Source: Diplonema japonicum
Taxonomy: Eukaryota > Euglenozoa > Diplonemea > Diplonemida > Diplonemidae
Direction: 5' to 3'
Assembly (NCBI GenBank): GCA_964019335.1
Contig: OZ025650.1
Coordinates: 323,001-387,000, forward strand
DNA: 64,000 nt
Shown one piece after another: positions 21,567 to 29,133 of the stretch. The notes under the pieces are model-generated. The model saw nothing but the letters and a program-made list of their open reading frames with translations, had not been told where the DNA came from and searched no databases. How positions within the stretch are numbered: position 1 is the first letter of the stretch; each line of letters begins with the position of its first letter. Made by a program: the position numbers and the translations under genes.

Positions 21567-22040
21567 CTACCACATCAAATTGTTTATTGCGTAGATTTCC
21601 ACCTCCCAGGCGAGGATGTAGCCGGCTGCAAGGCGTTCCACCTGACGGGGGTCGAAGACGAGAGAGGGGGGGAGGATTATGTTGCGAATCTCGCCGACGC
21701 AAGCACCAAGGAGGCCTTCCTCGAGCAGACCGTTAGTGCTGCTGGTCTTGAGAGCTGCAAGGTTCATACCAGGGAACGCTGCCTGAAGGCTGCCTATTCG
21801 AATTTCCTTCACAATTGGGGTATATCGCCTAGTGGGTGCTTGCGCCTGGACATGTGCCTTTCCTGCCTTGTAGCGCGTGCCCACGTAACCTAACCGTACT
21901 ACATCTCCAACCGAAACGTGTGAACTGCCCCCAGTGCAGTTCGCTGGGATGTACACTTGGTCCACTGTCAGGTAATTGGGCACCTCATAAATTACACCTT
22001 GTACCACTGCACTCCATATTATGTACAAGATGGTGTACAT
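21567..22040 (-). CDS. FKBP-type peptidyl-prolyl isomerase, secretory form, 157 aa
   Basis: A short hydrophobic N-terminus (MYTILYIIWSAVVQGV) looks like a signal peptide. The body follows the FKBP fold: VSVGDVVRLGYVGTRYK, then IRIGSLQAAFPGMN, EEGLLGACVGEIRNIILPPSLVF, and WEVEIYAIN as the last strand. FKBPs speed proline cis-trans isomerisation during folding, and a signal peptide places this one in the ER or secretory path. The flap residues are diverged (Phe-Asp pair not obvious), so catalytic strength is uncertain. Only 123 nt separate it from the next gene. Confidence 0.85.
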   Translation of the reverse strand: MYTILYIIWSAVVQGVIYEVPNYLTVDQVYIPANCTGGSSHVSVGDVVRLGYVGTRYKAGKAHVQAQAPTRRYTPIVKEIRIGSLQAAFPGMNLAALKTSSTNGLLEEGLLGACVGEIRNIILPPSLVFDPRQVERLAAGYILAWEVEIYAINNLMW

Positions 22041-22095
22041 ACCTGTGTTTGTTTGAAAATCCGTATGAAAGGTGGAAAAGAAGGTAAAAAGGTCA

Positions 22096-22191
22096 TGTCA
22101 GCGGTGTCCTAAGGGTAATTAAGTTACCATTTCTCGGGCATCGCACCTTGTGCTCCGACTGGGGCGGCATCATAGTGATTGTCATCATCTA
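22096..22191 (-). ncRNA. Box C/D snoRNA, family A copy 1
   Basis: On the minus strand a C box (GATGATGA) at the 5' end and a D box (CTGA) about 85 nt later frame a typical 2'-O-methylation guide. The sequence just before the D box is complementary to the conserved LSU rRNA string GGUGUCCUAAGG. The internal guide is complementary to GACUGGGGCGG, the peptidyl-transferase P loop a few dozen nt upstream in the same rRNA. With CGGA as a D' box, the fifth-nucleotide rule points to the G equivalent to E. coli 23S G2251. Two matches to neighbouring rRNA sites in one RNA make the call strong. This copy has a unique change (gttacc) beside the D guide. Confidence 0.9.
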
Positions 22192-22214
22192 AAGAAAAGG
22201 GCGAAAAAGGATAT

Positions 22215-22294
22215 GGTCAGACGAAACCCGAAAGTTAACTTCACTGCAAATGCATCAGGTCTTGAAACACATTGGAAAGTAATGTCATCATTTA
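22215..22294 (-). ncRNA. Box C/D snoRNA, family B copy 1
   Basis: Minus strand: C box AATGATGA, internal D' box CTGA, terminal D box CTGA. The D' guide GTGTTTCAAGAC is perfectly complementary to the conserved LSU string GUCUUGAAACAC, and the D guide CTTTCGGGT to ACCCGAAAG, which lies further along the same LSU domain. Follows family A by about 25 nt, an order repeated elsewhere. Confidence 0.88.
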
Positions 22295-22401
22295 AAGGGG
22301 GCTGGAAAAAAAGGGGGGGGCATCATCTACCCGCAAAGGGAGTAGGGGGGGATAAAGCTGGAAAAGTTATGCTATAAGGTACGTTTTCTTTGAACTGTGT
22401 T

Positions 22402-22472
22402 AGTTCTTGCCCGAGTTCATTTACCTGCAGTGGCGATGTCGAAGACTGCGCCCGAGGCTGATTACCAAGGGC
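22402..22472 (-). ncRNA. Single-hairpin H/ACA-like RNA (AGA tail), family H copy 1
   Basis: Minus strand: GCCC...GGGC closes a hairpin with an inner stem (GCAGT...ACTGC), followed by AAGAACT, that is an AGA box placed 1 nt after the stem. This resembles the single-hairpin pseudouridylation guides of trypanosomatids and Euglena. In this long copy an additional 8-bp pair (GTTAGTTC with GAACTAAC) could close a larger structure reaching 22507 and would place an ACA next to its base, so the exact 5' end is uncertain. Confidence 0.55.
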
Positions 22473-22532
22473 TGGCTTCTCTTAACAATGGGTTGGGAAC
22501 GTGAACTAACTGGATGCATTGCATCATGCCAA

Positions 22533-22603
22533 GCACTCTTGGACAGGAAATGATGAGCTTGAGGTAGGTAGCGAGGCGCAGTCACAGCTCGAGGCACTGT
22601 CCT
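22533..22603. ncRNA. Guide-like RNA, family I copy 1, strand ambiguous
   Basis: Minus strand: a GGACAG...CTGTCC stem followed by AAGAGTG, as in families H and L (AGA tail). Plus strand: AATGATGA near the start and CTGA after the end, which would be C and D boxes. The closing stem conflicts with the C/D reading in this copy. Confidence 0.4.
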
Positions 22604-22656
22604 GTGTTCATCTGAGCCGGTCTTTTCTCCCTCTTCTTCACCCACAAGAGCTCAGT

Positions 22657-22747
22657 GGTCAGGACAAATTGCAGTTACTGTCGTCAGGAACGAGTGTTTC
22701 CGACTGAGAGATCAGGTATTTGATAACTTACAGGTTGTCATCACCGC
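22657..22747 (-). ncRNA. Box C/D snoRNA, family J copy 1
   Basis: Minus strand: C box GTGATGA, internal CTGA boxes, terminal D box CTGA. The D guide contains CTGCAATT, matching the 5.8S rRNA string AAUUGCAG over 8 nt only, so the target is tentative. Confidence 0.75.
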
Positions 22748-22808
22748 AAAAAGGGGATAAAGCTGGAAAAGTGATTCGTGTTGTTGAAACACAGCAAAAA
22801 CCCAATCT

Positions 22809-22902
22809 GGTCAGATCTCGGATAGGGACCTATGCAACCGTCACCACAGGGAGGTGGACGGCCACTCAAACGCCTTCCTTTTCACTGTCGCGTCGGAGGC
22901 AT
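22809..22902 (-). ncRNA. Conserved repeated module, family G copy 1
   Basis: A 90-nt block with a D-box-like CTGA at its minus-strand 3' end but no clear C box. It contains a strong hairpin (CCGTCACC with GGTGGACGG on the plus strand). It recurs almost unchanged twice, so it is probably an RNA gene of unknown class. Confidence 0.45.
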
Positions 22903-22952
22903 CCGTGTCTTCGGTAATCAAGTCGCTACACGGACAGAAACAAGAAAAATGA

Positions 22953-23048
22953 TGTCAGCGGTGTCCTAAGGGTAATTAAGTTGCCATTTCTCGGGCATCG
23001 CACCTTGTGCTCCGACTGGGGCGGCATCATAGTGATTGTCATCATCTA
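22953..23048 (-). ncRNA. Box C/D snoRNA, family A copy 2
   Basis: Both boxes intact (GATGATGA, CTGA); short T run (two T) beside the D guide. Confidence 0.88.
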
Positions 23049-23118
23049 CTTGAAAAGTGCAAAACTGCTTTTTTTTTTGAAAGAGTTCTTGGCCTCTTTC
23101 AAAACTTTAAAAAACAAT

Positions 23119-23310
23119 TTATGTAGGACCACACCAAGGCACACAAAAGACACATGGAAGGAAGTGAAGGTGTGCTGGTTAAATGTGGTTCTGAGCTTTG
23201 CTGTTGCGTGCGTTGAAAAGGGAGGGCGGGATCTTTTGCTTCTCCCCAACAAAGTGTGTGGAGACCCATCCCTCCCAAACCTGTCGCCACGCGTTCGGGG
23301 GTGCTGGTGG
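23119..23310 (-). ncRNA. Two-hairpin H/ACA snoRNA, family K copy 1
   Basis: Minus strand: a 5' hairpin (GGGAGGG...CCCTCCC with an outer GCGT/ACGC pair), an H box ACAGCA in the hinge, a 3' hairpin (AGAACCACA pairing with TGTGGTCCT, inner GCACAC/GTGTGC) and an ACA box three nt before the presumed 3' end. This is the standard layout of a pseudouridylation guide. rRNA targets were not worked out. This copy has the shortest GGT run and lacks cgcttc at its 5' edge. Confidence 0.8.
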
Positions 23311-23330
23311 CGGAAGCAAAGTGGTCAACT

Positions 23331-23397
23331 CATCTTGGAACAGGGAGTATACTGTTGGCAGCATGGGTGACCCCGCCACAGAGCTGTTTGTTCCCTC
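23331..23397 (-). ncRNA. Single-hairpin H/ACA-like RNA (AGA tail), family L copy 1
   Basis: Minus strand: GGAACA...TGTTCC closes a hairpin with an inner stem TGGC(...)GGGT-ACCC(...)GCCA, followed by AAGATGA: AGA three nt before the presumed end. It always lies directly 5' (minus strand) of family K or alone. Confidence 0.6.
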
Positions 23398-23430
23398 TTT
23401 TCGATTTTCGGGTTTGCGGGTCAGCTCACC

Positions 23431-23538
23431 ATTGATCAGAAGTCAGGTAGGGTGTTCTTGGAATCGTTGCTCAACAAGTGATTGTTTGAAGATCTTCAGA
23501 TTGGCTAGGGCGGTAGAATTCCAGGTTGTCATCACTTC
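23431..23538 (-). ncRNA. Box C/D snoRNA, family F copy 1
   Basis: Minus strand: C box GTGATGA, internal D' CTGA, terminal D box CTGA. ATTGA before the C box pairs with TCAAT after the D box, a terminal stem that fixes the ends. Guides (before D': CCGCCCTAGCCAAT) were not matched to rRNA with confidence. Confidence 0.75.
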
Positions 23539-23583
23539 AATTGGGGTCAGTTGGGGGATTCCTTCTAAAAATTGGCAAACTCG

Positions 23584-23658
23584 AGCACTCTTGGACAGGT
23601 AATGATGAGCTTGAGGTAGGTAGCGAGGCGCAGTCACAGCTCGAGGCACTGTCCTGAA
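23584..23658. ncRNA. Guide-like RNA, family I copy 2, strand ambiguous
   Basis: Hairpin stem and AGA-like tail kept. Here the plus strand also gives CTGA directly after CTGTC, favouring a C/D reading more than copy 1 does. Confidence 0.4.
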
Positions 23659-23722
23659 CACATCTGAACGTGTCATTTTTCTCTGCGGCTCAAACGCCTT
23701 CATACTAAAAAAAAAAGCAAAA

Positions 23723-23811
23723 TGTCAGTCTCGACCTATTCTTTATATGCTCATCTCCCAAGGGTTTCCTGGGATGCACAGAGATTCCTAATGTATTGTA
23801 CATCATTCAAT
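23723..23811 (-). ncRNA. Box C/D snoRNA, family C copy 1 (type 1)
   Basis: Minus strand: C box AATGATGT (last base off consensus) and D box CTGA. The D guide is complementary to the conserved LSU string CUCRACCUAUUCU. In type 1 the guide reads GGTCGAGA directly before CTGA. Confidence 0.82.
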
Positions 23812-23914
23812 GGTTCTCAGGGGGGAGAAAGAATGTTTTGCTGGATGTGATTCTTTGGCCTTCCGGCGTTCCCTTTGAGGCGTTTGGGTGCACCAACAAA
23901 ATAACCTCCCAATG

Positions 23915-23999
23915 AATCAGCTTGGAACCCGAAATACAAGTTTATAACTCACGAAAGTATTCATGTGAAACACGGAACATTGTACTTTCTCATCATTTT
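23915..23999 (-). ncRNA. Box C/D snoRNA, family E copy 1
   Basis: Minus strand: C box AATGATGA, D box CTGA. The internal guide contains TCCGTGTTTCA, complementary to LSU UGAAACACGGA; the D guide contains TTTCGGGT, complementary to ACCCGAAA. It therefore covers the same two rRNA stretches as family B, shifted by a few nucleotides. Confidence 0.85.
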
Positions 24000-24035
24000 A
24001 TTGAGGTAGTAGTTTACTTAAGAATTTGCAGGTCT

Positions 24036-24105
24036 GATATCTTGGAACAGGGAGTATACTGTTGGCAGCATGGGTGACCCCGCCACAGAGCTGTTTGTTC
24101 CCTCT
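24036..24105 (-). ncRNA. H/ACA-like RNA, family L copy 2
   Basis: Stands alone, without family K beside it. Stem intact; tail reads AAGATAT. Confidence 0.55.
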
Positions 24106-24165
24106 TGTGTTGCAGGAAAAGCGGAAACAGGGAAAAGGGCTTCAAAAGAGAAGGCAGTGAAATCG

Positions 24166-24261
24166 TGTCAGCGGTGTCCTAAGGGTAATTAAGTTGCCAT
24201 TTCTCGGGCATCGCACCTTGTGCTCCGACTGGGGCGGCATCATAGTGATTGTCATCATTTA
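24166..24261 (-). ncRNA. Box C/D snoRNA, family A copy 3
   Basis: C box AATGATGA; guides intact; two-T variant. Confidence 0.88.
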
Positions 24262-24412
24262 AGTTCAGCAGCAAAAGTCAATAAAGTTTGGATCCTTCTC
24301 CTTCCCCACCCTTTACCAGTACTCAACAAGCACTTCAATCTCGCAGAAGCATAATTCACTTCGCAAGTATTTAACGAGAAATGGAAGCGACTCAACTGTC
24401 CGCTACGCACAG
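24262..24412. repeat. Segmental duplicate (pair with 27054-27206)
   Basis: About 150 nt directly beyond a family A copy, nearly identical to the DNA beyond A copy 4. Non-coding. The pair shows that blocks larger than single RNAs were copied. Confidence 0.85.
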
Positions 24413-24745
24413 AGCCATTGTGCATCGCTCTTTTCTGTTCTCAGGAACTCGGTGGTCGAGGACAGATTGACATAAAAGTTAAAGGAGGCCGGTGTTGGCG
24501 GCGCCCTGCACAAAAACTCTCTACTTGATTTCAGCGCACCGCGGCCGAGTTGTAGCTTCTTCTGCGTTCCGCGTCGTGTCCTTAATGCATGCGGTGTATA
24601 GACGCCAGCCGGGGTGCCCCGGGTAACCAAGATTCGGCGCTCGTGCAGTTTGCTGCCTGTTCGTCACCCTGAGCATCTGCAATACGTTCTTCTACTCGGG
24701 CTACCGGTGATGACCGACGAGGAGGTCAACAGCAAACAACACATC
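24413..24745. other. GC-rich unique island, possible structured RNA
   Basis: About 330 nt of GC-rich, non-repeated sequence with local inverted repeats (for example CGGTGATGACCG at about 24691 and GGGGTGCCCCGGG at about 24614). A 75-codon minus-strand ORF covers part but shows no coding character. I could not assign it to a known RNA. Confidence 0.35.
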
Positions 24746-25059
24746 TGATGTACTCTTTATATTTCCATGTTATCCACCAATTGGAATTACAGTCGAGGAA
24801 CAAGCGTCTCTGACTGAGAGCAGTGTTCCCCTTCTTTATATGAATTGCGATGCACGTCAATAATAATAAATTTGAACAAGGCGTAAGATAAAAAAACTGT
24901 TCTGAAAAAAGAAAATGGCGATGTTGTTAAAGGTCAAGTCCCACTTGAGACCACCCTAAAAAGAAGAGAGGGACAAATACTAACTGCGAATACTCGCACC
25001 CACCGGTGGTGAGCTCAATAAAAAAAAGGAGGGGGGGGGGGATGGATCTTAAGTTTGAT
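24746..25059. other. 3' flank of the paralogous protein gene
   Basis: AT-rich. It contains the block ATGCACGTCAATAATAATAA, also found downstream of the two related genes near 39100 and 50285, so it is probably a shared 3' UTR. Confidence 0.6.
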
Positions 25060-26409
25060 TCAAACCTTCTTAGAAAAGGCCCAAGTCAAGCCGGACCAGA
25101 CATGGCGCACACCGAAGGGAAGCTTCGAAGGACTGGGGTCACAGCAGAATAAGACTTGGCTGCTGTTCTCTGCGTCGGCCACGGTTATGGAATCGTCAAG
25201 GGGGTCCACCTCGACAACCTTCAAGGAGGGCTGATCATCCAGAGGGGGGGTCATGTCACCCACTTTGAAGGTGTCGCGGAACGAGTAAAAGTACTTGGTG
25301 TCAAGGGGCAAATAGAGGTCCTTCACAGGGGAATAGTCCTTGTCGTCAACGAGGCGCACGGTGGAGTTGCGGTGCCCTGCCCGATCCAGAAGCAGCCGCC
25401 GCAGTGTCCTTGCATTGGTACTGCCCAGCACCAAAATACGTTCATCGACTTCAGAGTCCTCCTTCGAGATATCTAAAAAAGAGAACCCATCCAGGAAGTC
25501 ACGGAGCAAGGTCTCCTCCGGGCACAGGAACTTCACATTCGCTGTCATCTCCTTGCATAACTCCTTCTCCAGTACCCTCACGTCATCCTTGGTCGCCCCT
25601 ACAACTGCCACGACCCTCGCCAGCACCTGCTTCTCCCCGCACACGACTGTGTCGAAGTACTCCCTGTTCAGGTCTGTGAAGTGCACGACGTGCATGTCAA
25701 CCACCACCCTCGACTGCGGCCTCCACTCCCCCTCCTTCCCGTTTGAGAACCACACGTCGCCAATTGACGTCTCGCTCGCAATGGTGTCGAACACCCAGCG
25801 CTCGTCCTCTTCGCATGCGTCCCTTGCCCCCTCCGCCTGCAGACTGGGCGACAGCTTCCTGTTCACGACAGCGAAGTCGGACTGGTGATTTGCGTTGTAA
25901 GGGACGGGCGATGCACCGCTGTTCACGAGGGACATGAAGTACTCGAACATCTCCTCCACGCCCTTCGGGTCTGTAGAGGACTGCTTCTCGAACAGGATTG
26001 GCACCTTGTGCTCTGTCTCCATTCGCATACCTGCGACCCCCTTGTTGATTTCGCTCTCGGACTCACGGGCCACCTCACCGTAGGCAAGGATGAGGAGGGG
26101 GGATTTCAGAGAAACAACTTTGTTGAGGATCCAGCTCGCTTGCGATGTTCCTAGTTCAACAACAATAACTGTCGGCACGGGACGCAGGAGCCATTCGCTA
26201 CCCTCAACATCAACACACGCCCTCACCTCCCGACACCCTCCCACATTGTCCAGGATCTTCTTCGCAAGATTCACTCGGCTAGTCGAGTGACCCACCACTT
26301 GAACCACGGGTGTTTCTTCCACAGTCGGTGCTGTTTCTTCCACAGTCGGTGTTGCTCCTTGTTGCCTCGCTTCTTCCACGACCGTCGGTATAGTTGCGTT
26401 CTCCAACAT
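25060..26409 (-). CDS. Array-associated paralog 1, 449 aa, unknown
   Basis: The start at 26409 (MLENATIP) is chosen because it and about 40 nt upstream align with the starts of the two paralogs; the frame continues to a further ATG at 26466. The N-terminus is a Thr/Val/Glu repeat (TPTVEETAPTVEE). The body has VVGHSTSRVNLAKKIL, a beta-strand VPTVIVVELG, KVPILFEKQSSTDPKGVEEMF and VVVDMHVVHFTDLN, and ends with SKLPFGVRHVWSGLTWAFSKK. It is about 60-70% like the 50524-51792 protein by eye. No family was recognised: no signal peptide, membrane span or catalytic motif. Position inside the guide-RNA array and co-duplication with it suggest a hitch-hiking or functionally linked gene. Confidence 0.85.
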   Translation of the reverse strand: MLENATIPTVVEEARQQGATPTVEETAPTVEETPVVQVVGHSTSRVNLAKKILDNVGGCREVRACVDVEGSEWLLRPVPTVIVVELGTSQASWILNKVVSLKSPLLILAYGEVARESESEINKGVAGMRMETEHKVPILFEKQSSTDPKGVEEMFEYFMSLVNSGASPVPYNANHQSDFAVVNRKLSPSLQAEGARDACEEDERWVFDTIASETSIGDVWFSNGKEGEWRPQSRVVVDMHVVHFTDLNREYFDTVVCGEKQVLARVVAVVGATKDDVRVLEKELCKEMTANVKFLCPEETLLRDFLDGFSFLDISKEDSEVDERILVLGSTNARTLRRLLLDRAGHRNSTVRLVDDKDYSPVKDLYLPLDTKYFYSFRDTFKVGDMTPPLDDQPSLKVVEVDPLDDSITVADAENSSQVLFCCDPSPSKLPFGVRHVWSGLTWAFSKKV

Positions 26410-26800
26410 AGTTTGGTATTGTCGCTTGCGGTGTGTTAAGAACCTATGGTGTGATGGTGGCCTCATCTACTAGTCTCATTAAAATGGTTTTAATTTACGA
26501 AAAACCAATATTGGCTCATTTCAGGAAATCACCCGAACCGGAGGACGATACCATTTCGAAGAGCTTCAAGATGATTTTGATGTTAAAAGAAGTCATCAGC
26601 CGCTGGAAAGAAGCGAACGACTGACGGTGTGGAAAGAAGACCCGGACCTATCATGACAATAACTTCCGCCAACTCGCCTGTACCTCTTATTTCAAAGCAC
26701 TTGCCAAAAATGCAAAACACATCATACGTTCCCCTCTTGGACAGTGATTGTCATCATCTACTTTTGCAAAACGCATCACACGTTTCCCTCTTAGGTTGCC
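26410..26800. other. Spacer between paralog 1 and guide RNAs
   Basis: Unique AT-rich sequence with short duplicated pieces (AAAACACATCATACGTT and AAAACGCATCACACGTT at about 26714 and 26767) and a 20-nt family A end at 26741-26760. No gene seen. Confidence 0.6.
26741..26760 (-). pseudogene. Family A fragment (C-box end only)
   Basis: Only the 5' 20 nt, including GATGATGA, are present. Confidence 0.6.
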
Positions 26801-26802
26801 AA

Positions 26803-26877
26803 GCACTCTTGGACAGGTAATGATGAGCTTGAGGTAGGTAGCGAGGCGCAGTCACAGCTCGAGGCACTGTCCTGAAC
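26803..26877. ncRNA. Guide-like RNA, family I copy 3, strand ambiguous
   Basis: Same form as copy 2, with stem and CTGA both present. Confidence 0.4.
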
Positions 26878-26956
26878 ACATCTGAACGTGTCATTTTTCT
26901 CTCTCCCTCCCACAAGAGCTCAGTCCTCAGGAAAAAAAGAATGGGCGGGAAAGTGA

Positions 26957-27055
26957 TGTCAGCGGTGTCCTAAGGGTAATTAAGTTTTTGCCATTTCTCG
27001 GGCATCGCACCTTGTGCTCCGACTGGGGCGGCATCATAGTGATTGTCATCATTTA
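26957..27055 (-). ncRNA. Box C/D snoRNA, family A copy 4
   Basis: Five-T variant beside the D guide; C box AATGATGA. Confidence 0.88.
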
Positions 27056-27206
27056 AGTTCAGCAGCAAAAGTCAATAAAGTTTGGATCCTTCTCCTTCCC
27101 CACCCTTTACCCAGTACTCAACAAGCACTTCAATCTCGCAGAAGCATAATTCACTTCGCAAGTATTTAACGAGAAATGGAAGCGACTCAACTGTCCGCTA
27201 CGCACG
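27054..27206. repeat. Segmental duplicate (pair with 24262-24412)
   Basis: Same non-coding block as at 24262, with a few substitutions and one extra C. Confidence 0.85.
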
Positions 27207-27267
27207 GAGCAGGAACACCCCCCCTCCCCATTTATCACTCCTTTTTATTCCCAGGGAATCAGTGGTT

Positions 27268-27304
27268 AAGGACAGTCATAGCTCGAGGCACTGCCCTGAA
27301 CACA
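27268..27304. pseudogene. Family I fragment
   Basis: Only the half with CTCGAGGCACTG remains; the ATGATGA end is lost. Confidence 0.55.
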
Positions 27305-27340
27305 TCTGAACGTGTCCTTTCTCACCCACAAGAGCTCAGT

Positions 27341-27430
27341 GGTCAGGACAAATTGCAGTTACTGTCGTCAGGAACGAGTGTTTCCGACTGAGAGATCAGG
27401 TATTTGATAACTTACAGGTTGTCATCACTG
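27341..27430 (-). ncRNA. Box C/D snoRNA, family J copy 2
   Basis: C box GTGATGA and D box CTGA intact; identical guides to copy 1. Confidence 0.75.
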
Positions 27431-27491
27431 CAAAAGGATAAATTGGGAAATTCGTGGTGAAACACAGCCAATCAGATCACATGACCTAATT

Positions 27492-27510
27492 TAGTCAGAT
27501 CTCGGAAGGG
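27492..27510 (-). pseudogene. Family G fragment
   Basis: Carries only the AGTCAGATCTCGGA end, 70 nt before a full copy. Confidence 0.5.
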
Positions 27511-27561
27511 GATAAATTGGAAAAGTGATTCGTGTTGTTGAAACACAGTAAAAACCCAATC

Positions 27562-27653
27562 TGGTCAGATCTCGGATAGGGACCTATGCAACCGTCACCA
27601 CAGGGAGGTGGACGGCCACTCAAACGCCTTCCTTTTCACTGTCGCGTCGAGGC
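27562..27653 (-). ncRNA. Conserved repeated module, family G copy 2
   Basis: Nearly identical to copy 1 over about 85 nt, including the hairpin. Confidence 0.45.
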
Positions 27654-27675
27654 ATATCTCCGGTAGAAAAAAGAT

Positions 27676-27764
27676 TGTCAGTCTCGACCTATTCTTTATA
27701 TGCTCATCTCCCAGGGGTTTCCTGGGATGCACAGAGATTCCTAATGTATATTGTACATCATCCA
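27676..27764 (-). ncRNA. Box C/D snoRNA, family C copy 2 (type 1)
   Basis: D guide intact; C box GATGATGT; two extra bases near the C box (TATATTG). Confidence 0.8.
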
Positions 27765-27806
27765 ATGGTTCATGGGTGCGGGAAAAGAAAAAAAGGAAGA
27801 ATGTGA

Positions 27807-27902
27807 TGTCAGCGGTGTCCTAAGGGTAATTAAGTTGCCATTTCTCGGGCATCGCACCTTGTGCTCCGACTGGGGCGGCATCATAGTGATTGTCATCATC
27901 AA
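27807..27902 (-). ncRNA. Box C/D snoRNA, family A copy 5
   Basis: Two-T variant; C box GATGATGA. Confidence 0.88.
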
Positions 27903-27925
27903 AGAAAAAGGGCGAAAAAGGATAT

Positions 27926-28005
27926 GGTCAGACGAAACCCGAAAGTTAACTTCACTGCAAATGCATCAGGTCTTGAAACACATTGGAAAGTAATGTCATC
28001 ATTTA
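27926..28005 (-). ncRNA. Box C/D snoRNA, family B copy 2
   Basis: Identical boxes and guides to copy 1. This A-B-C-A block recurs at 40496-41025. Confidence 0.88.
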
Positions 28006-28106
28006 AAGGGGGCTGGGCAAACACGAAACACAATTTTCCTTCTCGTGTGGTGGCTTCCCTTTAAAATTTGCGGAAAAGGAAGATATCTTCGGTAGAGAAA
28101 AAAGAT

Positions 28107-28194
28107 TGTCAGTCTCGACCTATTCTTTATATGCTCATCTCCCAGGGGTTTCCTGGGATGCACAGAGATTCCTAATGTATTGTACATCATCCAA
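28107..28194 (-). ncRNA. Box C/D snoRNA, family C copy 3 (type 1)
   Basis: D guide in type 1 register; C box GATGATGT. Confidence 0.82.
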
Positions 28195-28235
28195 TGGTTC
28201 ATGGGTGCGGGAAAAGAAAAAAAGGAAGAATGTGA

Positions 28236-28334
28236 TGTCAGCGGTGTCCTAAGGGTAATTAAGTTTTTGCCATTTCTCGGGCATCGCACCTTGTGCTCCG
28301 ACTGGGGCGGCATCATAGTGATTGTCATCATTTC
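28236..28334 (-). ncRNA. Box C/D snoRNA, family A copy 6
   Basis: Five-T variant; C box AATGATGA. Confidence 0.88.
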
Positions 28335-28381
28335 CTTTTTGAATCCAAAACTGTCAAAGGTATGTATTCTTGGACTGTGTT

Positions 28382-28452
28382 AGTTCTTGCCCGAGTCATT
28401 GACCTGCAGTGGCGATGTCGAAGACTGCGCCCAGAGGCTGGTTACCAAGGGC
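28382..28452 (-). ncRNA. H/ACA-like RNA (AGA tail), family H copy 2, short form
   Basis: Conserved only from GCCCTTGG to GGGCAAGAACT, which supports the 71-nt hairpin as the mature RNA. The upstream extension of copy 1 is absent. Confidence 0.6.
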
Positions 28453-29133
28453 TTCTCTTATGGATGGTGGTGGAGGGTGCTGAATGCAACAAAAATACGA
28501 TATAAAATAAAAAAAATAAAAATGAAATAAAAGAAGAGAGACAAAGGCGAAACAGGAAATTATCCCGTACGCCCTTTTGCAGAGAGGAAAAATGCTAAAG
28601 AGGCAGTAGAAATGTAAAAAGCCCTTTCTCACTTCTGACATGGTGCTAGGACCGCCGGATTCGAGGTGCCTATGCACAAAGAAGTGAGAGCCAAGGATGG
28701 ACAGAGTCGATAACCCGAAGCCTGAGCGGCAGGTGTACACGTTCCAAAACTCTTCTCGGAACGAACTTGCCTCCTCCGCAAAGGAAAGGTACCGAATCCC
28801 CACCTCGGGGGCAAAAGAGAAGGGACGGGGGAAAGGGGAATAAATGTTACCACGATCCGCCACAGGGGGTGGGGGGATAATAAAAGATTAACTTGCAAAA
28901 GAATATGTTCGCAACAAACAGGGGGAATTATGACCTGCTCAACTGCTCCTAAGAGATCATTTTATTGCCCCCTTTTATTTAATTCTCTTCAAAAGTATCG
29001 TTCAGTCTGTTAAATAAAGAGTGGAAATATAACTAAAATAGAGGTTAGAAAAAGTTCATCAACAGCCGTACTGACCTTCAGCAAAGAAGGCCGTAGCGGA
29101 GAAAGGGAATGCGAATATCTAGAATCAAAAATT
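28453..29133. other. Unique spacer with weak ORF
   Basis: AT-rich flanks around a mid-GC island (28620-28830). A 155-codon minus-strand frame spans it but runs through a family H RNA and a Phe-rich stretch, so coding is doubtful. A short downstream exon cannot be excluded. Confidence 0.4.

Noticed and set aside
24403-24630. 75-codon minus-strand ORF in the GC-rich island
   Set aside because: Short, no start context or motif; the inverted repeats suggest RNA structure rather than coding.
28396-28863. 155-codon minus-strand ORF
   Set aside because: Runs through family H RNA and a Phe-rich stretch; no motif and no second copy. Left as doubtful spacer.
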